A stretch of DNA of 64,000 nt, taken from positions 35,007,052-35,071,051 of the forward strand of contig CM075772.1 in NCBI GenBank assembly GCA_037974665.1, given 5' to 3'. The notes below the pieces were generated by a model. It was not told where the DNA came from. It saw nothing but the letters and a program-made list of their open reading frames with translations, and searched no databases. The DNA is from Ehretia macrophylla. Lineage: Eukaryota > Streptophyta > Magnoliopsida > Boraginales > Ehretiaceae. Made by a program: the position numbers and the translations under genes. The first letter of the stretch is position 1; the number at the start of each line of letters is the position of its first letter. Below are positions 1-11,700 of the stretch, one piece after another.

Positions 1-3000
1 GGGAGCCATACCTATAGTAGATTGATAACTATTGTTGTAGGCGAACTCCGCTAAAGGCAAAAACTTCTCCCAATTCTTCCCAAAGTCAAGCACACATGCC
101 CGAAGCATGTCTTCCAAGATCCTGATGGTTCTCTCAGACTGGCCATCAGTTTGCGGATGATATGCAGTACTGAAGCTCAACTTAGTTCCCATGGCCTCTT
201 GCAACTTCTGCCAAAAACGAGATCTGAATCTAGGATCCCTATCTGACACTATACTCTGTGGTACTCCATGCAATCTCACAATATTAGCAACATACAATTC
301 AGCTAGCTTATCAAGGCTATCCTGTTTGTTCACGGGAATAAAATGTGTAACTTTAGTCAAGCGGTCCACAACAACCCAAACAGAATCACATCCTCTCGGA
401 GATCTAGGAAGATCGGTCACAAGGTCCATTGTAATATGTACCCACTTCCATTGCGGAATCGATAACGGCTGTAGAAGTCCGGCTGGCCTCTGATGCTCAA
501 CTTTAACCCTCTGACAAGTCAAACATCTGGATACATACCCAGCAATCTCCCTCTTCATATTGTTCCACCAGAAGTGTTGCTTCAAATCTCTATACATCTT
601 AGTACTGCCCGGGTGAATCGTGTACCTCGAATTATGTGCCTCGGACAGGATCTCATTCTTCAAAGTCGGATCATCAGGAACACATACTCTATCCCTGAAC
701 CTGAAAATGCCATCAGCATGTAATTTAAACTCCGACTCTCCCCCTTTAGCTTTTTCTTGGATCTTCAAGATGTGAGGATCAGTCTTCTGAGCCTCTCTGA
801 TCTGTGCTAGCAACCCTGACTGAATCTGTAAACTAGCAAACCGAATCCCTACCTCAGTAGCTTCTGGTTTCCATGAACAAATTTCTTCCAAAGTCTCCCA
901 GTCCTTGATAATCAAGCTTGCAACAGTAGCCTTTCGGCTCAAAGCATCAGCAACAACATTTGCCTTACCTGGCACATAGTTAATGGAACAGTTATAACCA
1001 CCCAATAGCTCTAGCCATCTCCGCTGCCTCATATTCAGATCCTTCTGTGAAAACAAATACTTGAGACTCTTGTGGTCAGTAAATATTTCAAATCTGCAAC
1101 CCCACAAGTAATGACGCCACTTATTCAATGCAAACACAACTGCAGCTAACTCGAGATCATGTGTAGGGTAATTGACTTCATAAAGTTTCAATTTCCTAGA
1201 AGCATAGGCAATCACCTTACCATTCTGCATTAAAACACAGCCCAATCCTTCTTTAGATGCATCACTGTAGACAACGAAGTTCTCTGTTCCCTCAGGTAAA
1301 GCTAGTATAGGAGCTGTAGTTAGTCTCTTCTTCAATTCTTGGAAACTGGATTCACACTTGGCATCCCAATTGTAAGCAACTTTCTTCCGAGTTAACTGGC
1401 TCAAAGGTCCAGAAATTTTTGAAAAGTCTTTAACAAATCTCCGGTAGTAACCTGCCAATCCAAGAAAACTCCGAATCTCTGGCACCGTCTCAGGTCTCTT
1501 CCAAGCTGAAACAACTTCAATCTTAGCTGGGTCCACTGAAATTCCTCGGTCTGAAATGATATGGCCTAGAAAAGATATCTGGTTCAACCAGAACTCACAC
1601 TTGCTGAATTTAGCAAAAAGTTTGTTTTCCTGCAAAGTCTGAAGCACAATCCTCAAGTGTTGCTCATGTTCAGCCTCGTTCTTCGAATACACTAAAATGT
1701 CGTCAATGAAGATCACGACAAACTGATCAAGGTAAGGCCGAAAAACCCTCTGCATCAAGTCCATGAATGCGGCTGGTGCATTCGTCAATCCAAACGGCAA
1801 AACAACAAATTCATAGTGGCCATATCTAGTCCTGAATGCCGTCTTTGGTATATCGTCACTCCGAATTCTAAGTTGATAGTAACCCTGCCTCAAGTCAAAT
1901 TTGGAGTAAACACTCGCACCCTGCAACTGGTCAAACAATTCTTCAATCAACGGCAAGGGGTATTTATTCTTAATCGTGACTTGATTAAGTCCCCTGTAAT
2001 CAATGCATAACCGTAGCGTGCCATCTTTCTTTCTCACAAACAACACAGGTGCGCCCCACGGTGAAGAACTAGGTTGTATAAACCCTTTCTCAAGCAAGTT
2101 CTGAAGCTGAATTTTTAACTCCTGAAGTTCAGCCGATGCCATCCTATAAGGACTCCTAGAAATTGGCGCAGTGCCTGGCACAAGATCAATCACGAACTCA
2201 ATCTCCCTATCCGGTGGTAAACCCGGTAATTCCTCAGGAAATACACCAGGGAAGTCTCTAACAATCGGAACTTCATTCAAACTCAACTTATCAGCAGGCT
2301 GATTGATCAAATAGGCTAAGTAGGCTTCACAACCCCTATTCAACAACTTAGAAGTCTTGATCGCTGATAAAAGTGGAATGCGGGCAGCCTTGCAGTTCCC
2401 AATAATCTCTAGTACCGGTAGGTCAGGAACTTTAAGATAAACGATCTTTGTTCTACAATCCAACTGAGCATAATACTTTCCCAACCAGTCCATTCCCAAA
2501 ATGATTTCAAAGTCACGGAATGGTAATATAAATAAATCAGCAGGAAATTTACGGTTCTCTATACATATATCACAAGATTTGCAAATAGATTCAGCAACAA
2601 ATTTTGCACCCAAAGGAGTACTAACTTCAACTTCATGAGGCAAATTATCAATGCAAACATTCACAGATCGTGCACATGCAGGAGTTATAAACGAATGTGT
2701 AGCTCCAGGATCAATCAAAACTTTAACTGGCTGAGTATTGAGAAGAAAGGTACCTTCCACTATAGCTGTATTATCGGGCAGCTCCTCTGCATCCAGTGCA
2801 AAGACCTTAGCCTGAACTCTCTGTGCTGGTCGTGCACCTGCAGCCCTATTCTGAACACCTCGGCCTCCACCACGGCCCTGAACATTATTAAATTTAGGGC
2901 AATCCTTCACCCTATGCTCATCACTGCCACAACCCGTACATTTTCCACTCTTCCTCCAGCAGTTAGCCTCAATATGCCCTGGTCGATTACAATAATCACA

Positions 3001-3963
3001 CTGCTGATTTTGCCTAACCGCAGTGTTTCCTGTAGGTGCTGGGGCTCTGGCAGGGGTAGGGACTGTACCTCCCTGCTGAGGTCTAGTCACAGCTGGTCTA
3101 GCCTGAATCTGCTGCTGTGGCTGATACGAACGCTGCTGAGGACCCTGTGCAGAAGCCTGATACTGCCTCGGCTGACTCTGGCTGCTCTGGCCCAAAAACT
3201 GCTTCTTACTCGGCTGACTGCTCTCGGCTAACATCTCAGCCTTCCGTTTCTCAAACTTCGAGGCTGCCTGAAATGCCTCGGGAAAAGTAGTGTAGGTCTG
3301 TCCAGTCAAATGCAACTGTATGTCCATTCTCAACCCACGGACAAACCTATGTATCATCCTCCTAGCTGGCCGTACCAACTCGGGCATATACCTCGACAGG
3401 CTAACAAATCTAGCCTCATATTGTGCAACAGTCATATTTCCCTGCTTTAGGGCCACAAACTCATCTTCCCGTCTCTCCATTGCCATCTCGGGAATATATT
3501 TGTCCCGAAACTCACTTACAAAATCATCCCATAAGTGTGGAACATCCTCACAATCCCACCTCAGCCTAACAGTATTCCACCACTGCTCTGCATCACCCTC
3601 AAATAAAAATGATGCATAGTCTATTCTTGCCTCATCGGTATACCTCAAAGCAGTGAAAATTTTCTCAACTCGATTAATCCATCTCTCGGCCGCCTCATCA
3701 TCCGGCTCCCCGAAAAACTTTCCTGGCTCGTGCCTCAGAAATTTCTCAAGCTGGTTATTCTCAACTCTGTACCCCTGTCCACCAGGATTAGCTTGATTAC
3801 CCTGGGGATTAATCCGGTCCTGCCTCTGCTCATGTAGTACCTGTGTGATCCGGTCTACTGCAGTAGTCATGGTAGCCATAAACTGCTCAGGCAATGGCTG
3901 CTGACCCTGTTCTGCTGCCTCTTCATCTGATCCTATACCTTGAGTACCACGACGTGGCGGCAT
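1..3963 (-). CDS. Ty3/gypsy gag-pol polyprotein of element H (C-terminus beyond window)
   Basis: One open frame of 1321 codons runs from the ATG at 3963 to base 1; reading every codon I found no stop. Domains in order: Gag with a QWWNT-type retrotransposon motif (about residues 120-230), a Gln/Pro-rich linker, two CCHC zinc knuckles (C322-C335 and C342-C355), aspartic protease with DPGATHSF (D418) and ILGMDW (D492), reverse transcriptase with FIDD at 752-755, RNase H (D901 in [15 protein letters not shown]), then integrase with H1110, H1117, C1147, C1150 and catalytic D1180, D1241 and E1277 (exact D-35-E spacing). The last codons read GMAP, so the end of integrase and any chromodomain lie outside. 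Gag, protease and pol are in one frame without frameshift. It copies the element RNA and inserts the cDNA. All catalytic residues checked are present, so it may be active. The Tekay/Del chromovirus lineage is my inference from family resemblance. Confidence 0.95.
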   Translation of the reverse strand, partial: MPPRRGTQGIGSDEEAAEQGQQPLPEQFMATMTTAVDRITQVLHEQRQDRINPQGNQANPGGQGYRVENNQLEKFLRHEPGKFFGEPDDEAAERWINRVEKIFTALRYTDEARIDYASFLFEGDAEQWWNTVRLRWDCEDVPHLWDDFVSEFRDKYIPEMAMERREDEFVALKQGNMTVAQYEARFVSLSRYMPELVRPARRMIHRFVRGLRMDIQLHLTGQTYTTFPEAFQAASKFEKRKAEMLAESSQPSKKQFLGQSSQSQPRQYQASAQGPQQRSYQPQQQIQARPAVTRPQQGGTVPTPARAPAPTGNTAVRQNQQCDYCNRPGHIEANCWRKSGKCTGCGSDEHRVKDCPKFNNVQGRGGGRGVQNRAAGARPAQRVQAKVFALDAEELPDNTAIVEGTFLLNTQPVKVLIDPGATHSFITPACARSVNVCIDNLPHEVEVSTPLGAKFVAESICKSCDICIENRKFPADLFILPFRDFEIILGMDWLGKYYAQLDCRTKIVYLKVPDLPVLEIIGNCKAARIPLLSAIKTSKLLNRGCEAYLAYLINQPADKLSLNEVPIVRDFPGVFPEELPGLPPDREIEFVIDLVPGTAPISRSPYRMASAELQELKIQLQNLLEKGFIQPSSSPWGAPVLFVRKKDGTLRLCIDYRGLNQVTIKNKYPLPLIEELFDQLQGASVYSKFDLRQGYYQLRIRSDDIPKTAFRTRYGHYEFVVLPFGLTNAPAAFMDLMQRVFRPYLDQFVVIFIDDILVYSKNEAEHEQHLRIVLQTLQENKLFAKFSKCEFWLNQISFLGHIISDRGISVDPAKIEVVSAWKRPETVPEIRSFLGLAGYYRRFVKDFSKISGPLSQLTRKKVAYNWDAKCESSFQELKKRLTTAPILALPEGTENFVVYSDASKEGLGCVLMQNGKVIAYASRKLKLYEVNYPTHDLELAAVVFALNKWRHYLWGCRFEIFTDHKSLKYLFSQKDLNMRQRRWLELLGGYNCSINYVPGKANVVADALSRKATVASLIIKDWETLEEICSWKPEATEVGIRFASLQIQSGLLAQIREAQKTDPHILKIQEKAKGGESEFKLHADGIFRFRDRVCVPDDPTLKNEILSEAHNSRYTIHPGSTKMYRDLKQHFWWNNMKREIAGYVSRCLTCQRVKVEHQRPAGLLQPLSIPQWKWVHITMDLVTDLPRSPRGCDSVWVVVDRLTKVTHFIPVNKQDSLDKLAELYVANIVRLHGVPQSIVSDRDPRFRSRFWQKLQEAMGTKLSFSTAYHPQTDGQSERTIRILEDMLRACVLDFGKNWEKFLPLAEFAYNNSYQSTIGMAP

Positions 3964-4275
3964 AGTTGCAACTCACAATAGCTGGCAACATTTAAAAGCA
4001 GTTTATAGACAGAAATATAACACATAAGATTAGATAACACTCAAGTCAATAACAATCCAATATTCTATCACACAATTCACATAAGACAAGTTTAACTTGC
4101 CAAACTATTTCACTTAAACACATAAACATTCCAAGTTCACAAAATCATGCTAGAACATTTTCTTTTCACTTAGCAATCATTCATAAACACTTTAGCATTT
4201 TAGACCTTTACCCCACAGACCGAGAATCATATCCCGGCTCATGCAAGACTATCATGCTCTGATACCACCTAAAGA
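3964..4275 (-). promoter_or_regulatory. Element H leader between 5' LTR and gag
   Basis: Untranslated leader, 312 bp, left-pointing. It holds the primer site next to the LTR, then a short hairpin (4220-4237; sense CCGGGA, six-base loop, TCTCGG) followed by a conserved GTGGGTA-like tail. The rest is AT-rich with no reading frame of note. The hairpin and tail recur after the primer sites of F and all C elements. Confidence 0.75.
4256..4267 (-). promoter_or_regulatory. Primer binding site, initiator tRNA-Met type (H)
   Basis: The sense strand reads TGGTATCAGAGC, the standard plant gypsy site complementary to the 3' end of initiator tRNA-Met. It starts 8 nt inside the LTR end at 4276. This fixes the left-pointing orientation of the element. 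Confidence 0.9.
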
Positions 4276-6569
4276 TGTCACGCCCCGACCCAACCCCGCA
4301 AAAGGCCAAGCCCGGACCCGACACACGGACGGAGTCTCCTCTGTACCGCGGACAATCCGAAAACCCTAAAAACAATATAACACTTGCGAAAGCTATAAAA
4401 TAATCAAAACAAGCCAACTTTCTATAAAACATACATTTCTTATTATCCAACTTTCCAAACCAAAAATGATATGCATACTACACAAGTACTTATGCCACTA
4501 AACCATTAGCCATTAGCATGCAATCTTCACTAGTCATCCGAGTATAAGTTTACATCTTACAAACTTTAATCCATTTCAACATAAAACTAATAAAGATCTC
4601 AACTAGAAAATATATATACAAGGCTACAAGCCTCAAAATTAAGCTTCCTTCACGCAATATACATAACATCAAGGTTTGCACAAAACTGGTAACCAACCAC
4701 CAGCAAAGCAGGTAAGTGCTATCACGGAAACACCTCCACCTGCTCCTCCTCCTCAATTACCTCGAGAGGGTCTGCCTCAACTACTCCTGTAAAAACATAG
4801 TATAGAGAGGAATGAGCAAAAACTATTGCTCAGCGAGGGCAATTGGTCTCAAGGACGGAGATGAGAGGAGTATGCAATGCAATTAGACAAGCAATACATA
4901 CAAAACATATAAAGATACATCCAAAGCCAACAATAAAGCAAGGCAAGTATTTAAAGCTGCAAACACTCAATCGAAGGATACGATACTCTTTTCACGAACC
5001 ACTTTCAAACTCGGATTCGATGACGACGCGCCGGCCCAAAACAACCTTATAACACCAGTTTGGAATACTCCGGAAGTATCCATCAATCCTACGACCCAAA
5101 TCTCCCTGGGAGGCAACCCAAGCGAGAAAGGGAATAGCAACGGAGCTAGAGAAACCAACACTGGCAACCCAAGGCTACCCAGAGAGGCCCATCACTCACG
5201 TGCGAGACACTATGCCATGCAAGACTCGATACAAGACAATAAACAAGCTATAAACAAGCGATAAACCACACGTGGGAGAATAACAAAGTAGGTTACTCTC
5301 GCACGCAATAGCAGCAATTTGATAAGCAATTCAATCCAAAACAACTCAAACAAACAATTCAAGTAATTCTAAGCATTCTATAAGCATAAAGACAAGTAAA
5401 CACACAAAAACACAAATCGGCCCCAACTGACAAAATGCTACCATTTCCAAACGAGCCACGAGTTCTGGAAACCGACTTCGCCAACCCTCCTAGGTCACCA
5501 TAAGGCACGTCTAAAGACCCCGAAACCTTACTTCACCCTAGAACTCGCGCAAAGCCCCGATTTCCCCCTTTCTCGTTTGAACTACAACTACAACAACCAA
5601 ACACCCAACCAACGCCATATTCGCACCAAAAGTGCTTCCATGGGTTCCCGGAGCAATGCCAACATGCAAAACGAGAAAACGCAAAAGTCGACCTAAACGA
5701 CCCCGACTTTCCCAAAGGCTTAATTCTCGTTTTTTCCACTACGCAACCCAAACAAACCACACATTTTAGCATTCTAGCATACCTAGCACGTTTCTACATC
5801 AACGGAAAGCATAACGGCGCAATTTTAACGTTTCAAGGTTTTACTATTCACAAAGTACTATTCATATCACAATTCAAGTTGCAATCACAACATTTAACCG
5901 CAGAAAATGTTACAAAGCCATAAATACATGTTCTACCAATGCTAAGGAACATTTTAGAAGCATCAATTCGCTTTAAATAACGATCTACGGATAAATCTAA
6001 AAACTGATAAAGTTAACTAACACAACGTATAAATGCGCAAATAACATGCTTCCCTCACCTTAGGTACTCCTAGTCGCTAGGAAAACAACGTTGGTTGCCT
6101 CGGTAATCACCCCGCACGAGCTCTCGCGAAGATTGAACGTATAGAAGTTGAAAGGTTTTTTTTTTTTCTCTATGGAGACTCACGGCCTGCTGCTGCTGGT
6201 TGCTTCTGTTTTTTTTTTTATTTTGCTTAATAAATTGCTTAATTAAAGGTCAAAAGGTCAAAGGGTCAAAGGCTAAGGTCAAACTACTTAAAACTTGGTC
6301 AAAGGGCCCTATTTCGCGCGTTTTAAAGCCGTTTCAGCTATGGTAAGTTCAAATAAAGCTAGCAATATTTAAAATATAAAATTTAAGTCATCTAAATACT
6401 AGTTTCACTATTTGCTGAGGACTGGAAATCGTTATCTAGCTATCGCTCCTTAAATGCAATGCACGTTGCGTCGACTAGAAAGTAACAGTTAATTCACAAA
6501 GAATTTAAGGAAATAAAAATTTCAAAATAATAAACAAAGAAAATTAATATTCCGGGCTCGGGTATTACA
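4276..6569 (-). mobile_element. 5' LTR of gypsy element H (family A)
   Basis: 2294 bp, starting TGTCACGCCC and ending GGGTATTACA on the plus strand, so TG...CA ended. It abuts the primer site and leader of H. A close relative is the solo LTR at 50134-52410. It contains a cluster of GGTCAA boxes (6248-6302), AT-rich promoter-like DNA at about 6215-6245, and a splice-donor-like TAAGGTGAG (plus 6054-6062). Blocks at about 5090-5130 and 5440-5520 are shared with family C LTRs. The outer flank is tgaac at 6570; the matching target duplication would lie outside the window. Confidence 0.9.
6248..6302 (-). promoter_or_regulatory. Five TTGACC (W-box) elements in the H LTR promoter
   Basis: GGTCAA on the plus strand (TTGACC in sense) occurs at 6248, 6256, 6264, 6277 and 6297, five copies in 55 bp. 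They sit just upstream, in sense, of the AT-rich promoter-like stretch. TTGAC(C/T) is the known WRKY factor site; a stress-inducible promoter is inferred. Confidence 0.6.
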
Positions 6570-7762
6570 TGAACTATTCTAATTTGAGAATGATACCTAG
6601 TTTTACCGTTCAAAGTTTATAAGTAACTTAGATAGACCTTGGAGTATGGTAGTTTGATATAAATTAAATAAAGTATTACTGTAACTTTGTTGAATACTTT
6701 CATTGAGGGATTAGCTTAGTTTAGCAAAAAGGAATTATAATGCTAGTTAAACTTATTAAGATAAAGTTTTCTTTTAAAATGTCATTAGGAATTCAGTTGT
6801 CTTCTATAAGATGGTATAGGATACTAGTTATCTTGAGGAATGTTTACAGACCTTAGAATTGGTATTAGAGTAAAGATGGGTGAGTATCATCTTGGGTAGC
6901 TTCGGTTATAGAATTAAATTATTACAAGAAAATGGTATAGTTATAATTGGACCTACTACCAAGTAGTATAAAAATTTAGGAATTAGAATTGATTAGTACA
7001 GGCTAAATAGGGGCACCAACTTCTAGCAGGGTGATGATATAACACCCACTTGAATAAGTAGGGGATCCGATCAGTAAATGTGGGATAAGATGGATTTAGC
7101 TTAATTTATTAGTCTTCTTTATTTTACTTATGCAGCTATCATAACCAGCTTTGTTGAGTAAAGCTATAGAAATATAAACGTTGAGCAAGGTGTTAGCTAG
7201 GGATTAACATAGCCGACCGTTAATTTGGTGGTCAGGGTTAATTAATTAATTGTTTACTATAGGAATATACTTTGAAGTTGCTAACACATGGGTTTAAATT
7301 AAGTAAAGGATATTACCGGGCATAAATGGATTAGAAGTTTTAACGCTAGGGGTTAAACAAAATATTGTTATCCGCCTACATAGGCGTTATACTAAGTTGG
7401 GCTTGGAGAGGTGTAGTATTAGTACACTTAACAGGTTACTAGGAAAAGTATTAGCTTGAGGATGGTAATCTGTAAAGTTAATTGATTTGATTGAAATTAA
7501 GGAATAAAAGCCTAAATAATACCCGAGTGTTGAGTGCCTTTATTTGTGACAATTATGGACTTAACAAATCATATGAAATTAAGACAAGGAGAGGCTACGA
7601 TAATTGAGTATTTCCATTGCCTACTATAATTTAGAAGCTTTGACTTTTGATAAACATAAGATTTCTTAGAAACTATTAATCTAACTATAGTTTATACCTA
7701 CCACGAATTAATAGGTGTTCTTATAACATTAATTAAAATAAAGCTTTCGGTCATTACAGGGA
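6570..7762. other. Unassigned AT-rich intergenic DNA
   Basis: About 1.2 kb between the H LTR and the family B LTR. There is no long frame, no primer site and no recognisable protein. Composition resembles the interiors of the non-autonomous elements here, so it may be the interior of a right-pointing element whose 3' LTR is family B. No polypurine tract is evident before 7763, so this stays open. Confidence 0.4.
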
Positions 7763-8186
7763 TGTAAAACACCATATCGTGACTAAGTAAAACATTTTAG
7801 CTGCTTACAAGAGTATGGGTGATTTCCTTTAACTTTTTGAGCTATTTCGGCTGTTTTTCTAAATTTATGGGTTTTTGGTTCGGAAAAGGGGGTTTTACTT
7901 CGGGCCCAATTATAGGAAAATCGGGATTCCATCGCGAAAAACAGGTATACGCCATTGAGTTTCTTTTAACTTGTACTACTTAACGGTGAAGTTTGGCTAA
8001 ATTGTATCCCGGCCCGAAAATACGATAATCGGGACACCTACGCGCGAAACGGCTAAAAAATGGAATGTTGGTGTCACTCTCGGGGAGTGACACGTGTTTA
8101 AGGACACCTGTCACACATGCATGGACATGCCACGCATGTGAGACACCTGGCGGGACGTGTGTTCCGCATGCATTGGTTTGGAAAAC

Positions 8187-8196
8187 CTATATAATG
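8187..8196 (+). promoter_or_regulatory. TATA box of LTR B
   Basis: CTATATAATG lies about 425 bp inside the LTR, the usual U3 position. It is about 140 bp before the TAAGGTGAG motif, an order also seen in the C, E and F LTRs. Confidence 0.6.
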
Positions 8197-8809
8197 GGGT
8201 CACTTGACCCCCTGAAATCAAACAGGCAGACATTTTTCTCTGACCCGATTTCACTAAATTATATCGATTCAGTTAGTTAACGTTCTGAAAGTTTCAAAAT
8301 GGATCCAAATCTTCTCCAATTTTCAGCATTTTAAGGTGAGGAGATTTTATTAAAAACAACATCTTATATGTTTATATGATTATTATATGATTTTAATATT
8401 ATAGCTTGAGATAAATATCATGCTTATTAATATTCTTTATTTATTTGAATTAGAGTTGACTTAGATAACATTTACTGCTCGATTTATTTGATTGTTTTAG
8501 CATAAGATAAGCAGAGATGTTGCCCAAATATTTACATAAATGTTATACATGTTATTTGCATGCCGTCATAATGCCTATTTATACTTGAAAATTGCTTTAT
8601 TATAGCCGTTATTCTATTGCCAAGAAAATATTAATTACTTGCCCGGGACAACCACTTTAGTTGATCCCCATATGATTTGTTGTGTGTTCTATGACTACTT
8701 GTGCATGTTGTGTGTACTTGGGGGTTGCAACCTCAGGCCCGATAGCTTGCACGAACGCTGGGCGGCATAGGGCTTGCCGGTGCTCCCGTGTCTATCGTGG
8801 ACCTATTCC

Positions 8810-9015
8810 CTCTCTCGCTTGGTACCACCCTTGGAGAGTTGGGTCGTAGATTTTGGATACAATCCGAAGTATCCTCTTGGAAGAGATAAGAAGTTGAAAT
8901 TCTGATCAAAGGCTGGCTACCTCATGAAATACTTGACTTGTTCCTACTCTCACTTGGTACCACCCTTGGAGAGTAGTGTTCTACTCTCGCTTGGAATTCC
9001 ACCCTCGGAGAGTAG
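8810..9015 (+). repeat. Three copies of a palindromic hairpin motif in LTR B
   Basis: Copies lie at 8810-8840, 8944-8976 and 8981-9015. The last two have perfect 8-bp outer stems CTACTCTC/GAGAGTAG. The centres are different palindromes (TGGTACCA and TGGAATTCCA), so sequence changed while pairing stayed. A single copy of a related block occurs in the A, C and E LTRs beside a GGGTCGTAG segment. Confidence 0.7.
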
Positions 9016-9610
9016 GTTGATATCTGTTGTGGATATATGCCACTATTGTTTACCTGAATGTCATTTCTGATATTATATATGACTCAAAAGTGATAATAAT
9101 TTACTACTAGTTATCATATGCTATTATATCTTATAAGGACAATTTGTTATACTACCATACGTGAATTGCATCATGATTTACAAAAGAGACCGACCAAAAA
9201 TGTTTTCAAAACTCTTCTATTCTATCCTCACTGAGCTTCCCCAGAGCTCACCGTTTTTTTCTCCCCCCAGTGAAGGTGCAGCTTAGCTTGAAATGGAAAT
9301 AGAATTTGAATGTTTACATGCTCGAATCCTCTTGCTGTCATAGTTGGATCCAAGTTGTAAAAGTTAGAGTTTGTTGTACTAATTTCGGGAAGAAGGGTAG
9401 CTGTGTTGAAACCTCAGTTTGTATAATAGCCGAGTAGTTATCAGATTTTAGAAGTTGTAACACCTTTTTGTATTTAAATTATTATATAAAGGCTTGTTAT
9501 TAAGTAATTCTTTATTTACTGTTCGTTTTAATAGAAAGTTATGAACTCATAATGACGATAAACGCAGACTTTGATCTAGTCTTGAGAAGGGCCGGGTTGG
9601 GGTCGTTACA

Positions 9611-10199
9611 AGGGTTGTTGAGTCAAGTCAAGAAGAAGAAAAAGAAAGTCCCACAAAGGAATCTTGAACAACGGGCGCAAGTCATTATTTAAGTTATTAT
9701 TAGCATCTCCATTATAATTAGCATTTCTATCATCTCTGCTCTTTTGTCTCCTTAATATCATCTCGAAACCCAAACAACGAGATCCGGATTGGAACCAACG
9801 CATATTGATTCAAAGCTTATGGCCCTTCAATGCAACTCCCTTTGTATAAAACCGTAAGTGAGTGGTGCTAGTCTACAAAGAATACTTGTTCCTTATTTGG
9901 CTCTGCTGGAGATGCCCCACAAGGCCTTCTTTCTCAAGATTCAATTATTCGCGATGAACAAAAAGAAGCAATGCCGCTACAAGAAATAGAAGGCAACATT
10001 TATTAATCCATTTTTGTAGGTGGCGGTGCACACTAGGTATCAACAAAGGACGCTTTCTCTCACCCAGCCCTTGGGAGGTGTTAACTCTTCGCCTTTGGCT
10101 TTCCGAAGAATGATCCATCCGATGTGCTATTTGTAGTGAAGGCTTCTCCCTTTTCAATCTACATGGCATACGTACACGAATATTAAAACTCATCGACTC
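9611..10199. other. Unassigned sequence left of the LINE remnant
   Basis: Two short minus-strand frames (9606-9803 and 9945-10193) have no recognisable domain. It may be intergenic mitochondrial DNA or a degraded LINE 3' region. No other signal is seen. Confidence 0.4.
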
Positions 10200-11700
10200 G
10201 GCTCAAAGCATATGATCAAAGTTCTAGTGGCGCACATAGCAAGGGGGATAGTGGGTCCCCTTGTTGAAGACCCCGGAGCTGTGGAAGAAGCCCGTGGGGG
10301 CGCCATTCATGAGGCCCCATGGAGTAAGGGGAAGGATGTCGTCGTTATACACACCTTTATCCACTTTACCCCGGATCCCATTCTTCTAAGCAAATATTCC
10401 AGAAACCTCTAGTTGACATGGTCGTAAGCCTTTTCTATGTCAATTTTGCATAGAACTCCCGATTCCCCGCTTCTAATTCTTGAGTCAATGCACTCGTTCG
10501 CTTTAGATTTTTATTCCAAGATTTGCCGTCTTTGAACAAAGGCGCTCTGATGGGGCGATATGATCAAACTCATCGCCTTCTTCATTCTGGATGCTAACAC
10601 TTTTGCAATTCTTTATTATAAGCTACCCACCAGGCAACTCGGGCAGAAATCTCGAATATCAACGTCTTCACCTTTATTTGGGATCAAGGCAATGAAAGTG
10701 GCGTTGGTTTGAAGACGCTCGACCAACGGGAAAGGTTTCAAGATGCTCGACCGATAAGGAGAGGAATGGAGTTGGCTCCAGTCAGGCATCATTGTAGAAC
10801 TCCAAAAGCACCTTCATGAAGTCATCCTTGACCACCCCTCCCATCATTTTTTATAAAAGGCAATGGTGAATCTGTTCGGACCTGGGGCCTTGTCTCTACA
10901 CATCTCCCACAAAGTCTTGAAAACCTCATATTCCTCAAAAGGCCTTTCCAACCAATCACACATCTCCATAAGGATGCGAGACCCCGTGACACATCGGTCG
11001 AAATGAATGCGGTTCTACATAAAGCTCTTTGTAGAACTTTATGACCGCTAATCGAATCGCTTCTTCCTCCTCCAGAACACCCCCTTCTACCTCCAGTCTA
11101 GATATGGTGTTTACTAAATTTATCACGTTCGCTACTCAATGGAAAAACTTTTTGTTCTTATCCCCCTTCCTTAACCACGTAATTCTCTACTTTTGCCGCC
11201 AACTAATCTTTGCCAACCTGGTTAGCCTCATTCATTCTTCTTTGGCTGATACTATCAGAGCTATTTCTGCTGATGATAGAGGTCTTGATTCTTCTGTGTG
11301 GTCTAGGTACGCAATTTCCTCCAAAGCTTCCATTTTCTTCAAGTCCACCCTCCCAAACTGTTCCTTATTCTACTTCCTCTTTCAGGGCTTTAACCTTCAA
11401 CCAAAAGACGTGGCTTGATTTCTCTTGAAACGAAAAGGAAGAACCACCAAGAAGCTACTTTTTATAGAAAAAAATCCTTTCTCCTATTCCTTCTAAAGCC
11501 GAGAGTTAGAACTTGTCCAATTTAGAAAGAGTTAGGCATTCCTAGTTGTTTGTGCAAGTGAACGTTGCCCTATTTAGAGGTAAATCCACCAACAAATTTC
11601 TCCCTACAAATTCAAAAAAACGCCTCATGTTTGCTGTAATTCGGCTTCCTCCTAACTTCTCAGCCGAGAATCTAAAACCATTGAAATCACCTCATTCGAA
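10200..11700 (-). pseudogene. LINE (non-LTR) ORF2 remnant: endonuclease end plus reverse transcriptase
   Basis: Minus-strand translation in shifting frames shows L1-type ORF2 landmarks in the right order. An endonuclease segment (about 11690-11500) reads DFNGFRFSAEKLGGSRI and then DLPLNRATFTC. A linker (about 11200-11050) resembles W-QK-RITWLRKGDKN. Reverse transcriptase landmarks are KAPGPNRFTIAFYKK (about 10890-10848) and NGAPTGFFHSS (about 10320-10280). Many stops and frameshifts make it a dead fragment, 5'-truncated within the endonuclease domain and lacking the catalytic FADD region. It lies collinear with the mitochondrial genes, so it either predates transfer (plant mitochondrial genomes can hold nuclear LINE pieces) or landed later. 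Confidence 0.8.

Larger units (their letters stand above)
7763..9610 (+). mobile_element. Family B LTR, probably solo
   Basis: 1848 bp, starting TGTAAAACACC and ending GGGGTCGTTACA. The flanks are aggga (7758-7762) and agggt (9611-9615), a 4/5 target-duplication match, which favours a solo LTR. The right end is clear from similarity to other LTR ends here; the left end is less certain. It holds a TATA box at 8187, a splice-donor-like TAAGGTGAG at 8332-8340, and three copies of a hairpin motif at about 8810-9015. It borders the mitochondrial insert. Confidence 0.65.

Noticed and set aside
2635..3231. 198-codon plus-strand frame with many Cys and Ser
   Set aside because: Lies opposite the intact gag-pol frame of H and has no motif of its own; it mirrors the zinc-knuckle and linker region.
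4256..4267. tRNA-like sequences next to LTRs
   Set aside because: They are 12-14 bp primer sites, not tRNA genes; no cloverleaf can be formed around them.
11041..11428. Plus-strand frames of 125 and 72 codons
   Set aside because: Opposite strand of the LINE reverse-transcriptase region, whose motifs are clear in the other direction.
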